Shown: in pieces, positions 5,371 through 5,942 of the stretch
How positions within the stretch are numbered: position 1 is the first letter of the stretch
How the letters are laid out: the number at the start of each line of letters is the position of its first letter
Assembly: GCA_005240025.1 (NCBI GenBank)
Contig: SBBK01000004.1
Coordinates: forward strand, 1 to 5,942
Source of the DNA: an archaeon
Lineage (GTDB): Archaea; Thermoproteota; Nitrososphaeria; Nitrososphaerales; Nitrosopumilaceae
DNA: 5,942 nt
Reading direction: 5' to 3'
Program-made: the position numbers and the translations under genes
Notes under the pieces: model-generated
Told to the model about the DNA's origin: nothing
Databases searched by the model: none
What the model saw: the letters and a program-made list of their open reading frames with translations, nothing else

Positions 5371-5603
5371 TGGAACAGAGTACAATCAGATTATCTAAAA
5401 AACTGAAAAATGAATTAAAAAAGCAAATGAATTATTCTGGAGAAACATACGAATCTGTGATTGAACGACTCTTGACAAATGGTAAAGAGGATGATTTTCT
5501 AAGTGCCGAGGTAATCAAAAATATTGAAGAAGGATTAGCAGATATCAAAGCTGGGCGTGTTTATACCACTGAACAAGTAAAAAGGAAGTTTGGAATAAAA
5601 TAG
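5370..5603 (+). CDS. relB: RelB-type antitoxin with ribbon-helix-helix N-terminus
   Basis: This 77-residue protein is the antitoxin of a type II module. Residues 4-35 (STIRLSKKLKNELKKQM, then a helix ending ESVIERLL) have the strand-helix-helix pattern of a ribbon-helix-helix DNA-binding dimer. Residues 45-77 (EVIKNIEEGLADIKAGRVY, then TTEQVKRKFGIK) match the C-terminal toxin-wrapping segment typical of RelB antitoxins, which neutralises the toxin by covering its active site. Its TAG stop directly abuts the ATG of the toxin, so the two are one operon and probably translationally coupled. The upstream palindromes are the likely operator. The gene is AT-rich compared with EF-2, consistent with acquisition by transfer. 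Confidence 0.85.
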   Translation: MEQSTIRLSKKLKNELKKQMNYSGETYESVIERLLTNGKEDDFLSAEVIKNIEEGLADIKAGRVYTTEQVKRKFGIK

Positions 5604-5855
5604 ATGGTGTGGCAGATCATATGGTCTATAAAATCCATAAAACAGCTAGAAAAGTCAGATACTAAAAATTCCCAAAGAATCATTCGCTCCATACTTTGCT
5701 GCAGGGATGACCCATTTAGATTTGTAACTCGATTGGCCAATTCACCATTTTACAGATTGAGAGTTGGCGATTACAGGGTAATTATGGATTTAGAACAAAA
5801 CCTGTTGATAATATTTGTAGTTGAATTGGATAAACGAGGTCGGATTTACAAATGA
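5604..5855 (+). CDS. relE: RelE-type mRNA interferase toxin
   Basis: This 83-residue protein has the compact RelE/ParE fold: an N-terminal strand (WQIIWSIKSIKQLEK), a helix, a DPF turn (36-38), then YRLRVGDYRVI (50-60) and FVVELDKRGRIYK at the end (71-83). RelE toxins cut mRNA in the ribosomal A site, stopping translation. Basic residues matching the E. coli RelE active-site set are visible: Arg51, Arg53 and Arg58 for Lys52, Lys54 and Arg61, with Arg78/Arg80 and Tyr82 near the C-terminus for Arg81 and Tyr87. This correspondence is by eye. The toxin therefore looks intact. It follows the antitoxin with no gap. A GGAAG at 5584-5588 lies too far from the ATG to be an obvious ribosome-binding site. 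A ParE-like gyrase target cannot be excluded, but the RelB partner favours RelE. Confidence 0.85.
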   Translation: MVWQIIWSIKSIKQLEKSDTKNSQRIIRSILCCRDDPFRFVTRLANSPFYRLRVGDYRVIMDLEQNLLIIFVVELDKRGRIYK

Positions 5856-5862
5856 ACTACTG

Positions 5863-5876
5863 CCGGACAAGTCCGG
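5863..5876. repeat. Short perfect hairpin after the toxin gene
   Basis: CCGGAC and GTCCGG pair perfectly around AA, eight bases after the toxin stop codon. It is the most GC-rich spot in an AT-rich stretch. No T-run follows, so it is not a canonical archaeal terminator; it may stabilise the 3' end of the TA mRNA or mark a module boundary. Confidence 0.5.
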
Positions 5877-5911
5877 TGAACTAGCCCGAAACATAATAAA
5901 ATTACGAATTT

Positions 5912-5942
5912 GACCAGACTTGGACACACCAAGTTCCAGGTC
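5912..5942. repeat. Interrupted hairpin at the right window edge
   Basis: ACTTGG (5918-5923) and CCAAGT (5929-5934) pair around ACACA, and outside them GACC (5912-5915) pairs with GGTC (5939-5942). The structure reaches the end of the window and may continue. Its role is unknown; a terminator of a converging gene, an RNA gene or an element end are all possible. Confidence 0.4.

Overview
The window looks like chromosomal DNA of an ammonia-oxidising-type archaeon (Nitrososphaerota/Thaumarchaeota). The evidence is an archaeal elongation factor 2 with a diphthamide-loop histidine, TATA-like boxes about 26-31 bases before start codons with no Shine-Dalgarno sequence (leaderless or nearly leaderless transcripts), and an archaeal-looking MqnD-family protein beginning with an HTPDSDDAF motif. 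The lineage below phylum cannot be fixed from the sequence alone. No CRISPR array, tRNA, rRNA or insertion sequence is visible.

Layout, left to right. Positions 1-385 (minus) hold the N-terminal part of an AT-rich gene of unknown function that runs off the window. Positions 467-2659 (minus) are translation elongation factor 2, with its own TATA box. Positions 2723-3616 (minus) are a two-domain SIS sugar-phosphate isomerase-like gene that ends at a palindrome plus T7 terminator. It is transcribed divergently from an MqnD-family gene (3700-4518, plus), and each has a TATA box inside an 83-base shared intergenic region. Positions 4519-4787 have no convincing gene but contain a perfect 11-base inverted repeat and possible remnant coding. 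Positions 4788-5063 (plus) encode a small protein with two membrane spans. Positions 5097-5325 are the remains of an MTH1187/YkoF-type thiamine-binding protein gene, disrupted by one extra C in a C5 run. Positions 5370-5855 are an AT-rich RelB/RelE-type toxin-antitoxin operon with a palindrome-rich promoter. The right edge carries two short hairpins.

The central genes (EF-2, SIS, MqnD family, small membrane protein) are single-gene units with separate promoters and look like ordinary chromosome. Both ends (1-about 450 and about 5330-5860) are visibly richer in A+T, and the right end holds a mobile-type TA module next to a decayed gene, which suggests accessory DNA there. I see no clear undescribed multi-gene system. 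The observations most worth checking are the frameshifted thiamine-binding gene, the repeated TGTATA/TATACA half-sites in front of the TA operon, the 4520-4595 inverted repeat, and the unrecognised truncated protein at the left edge.
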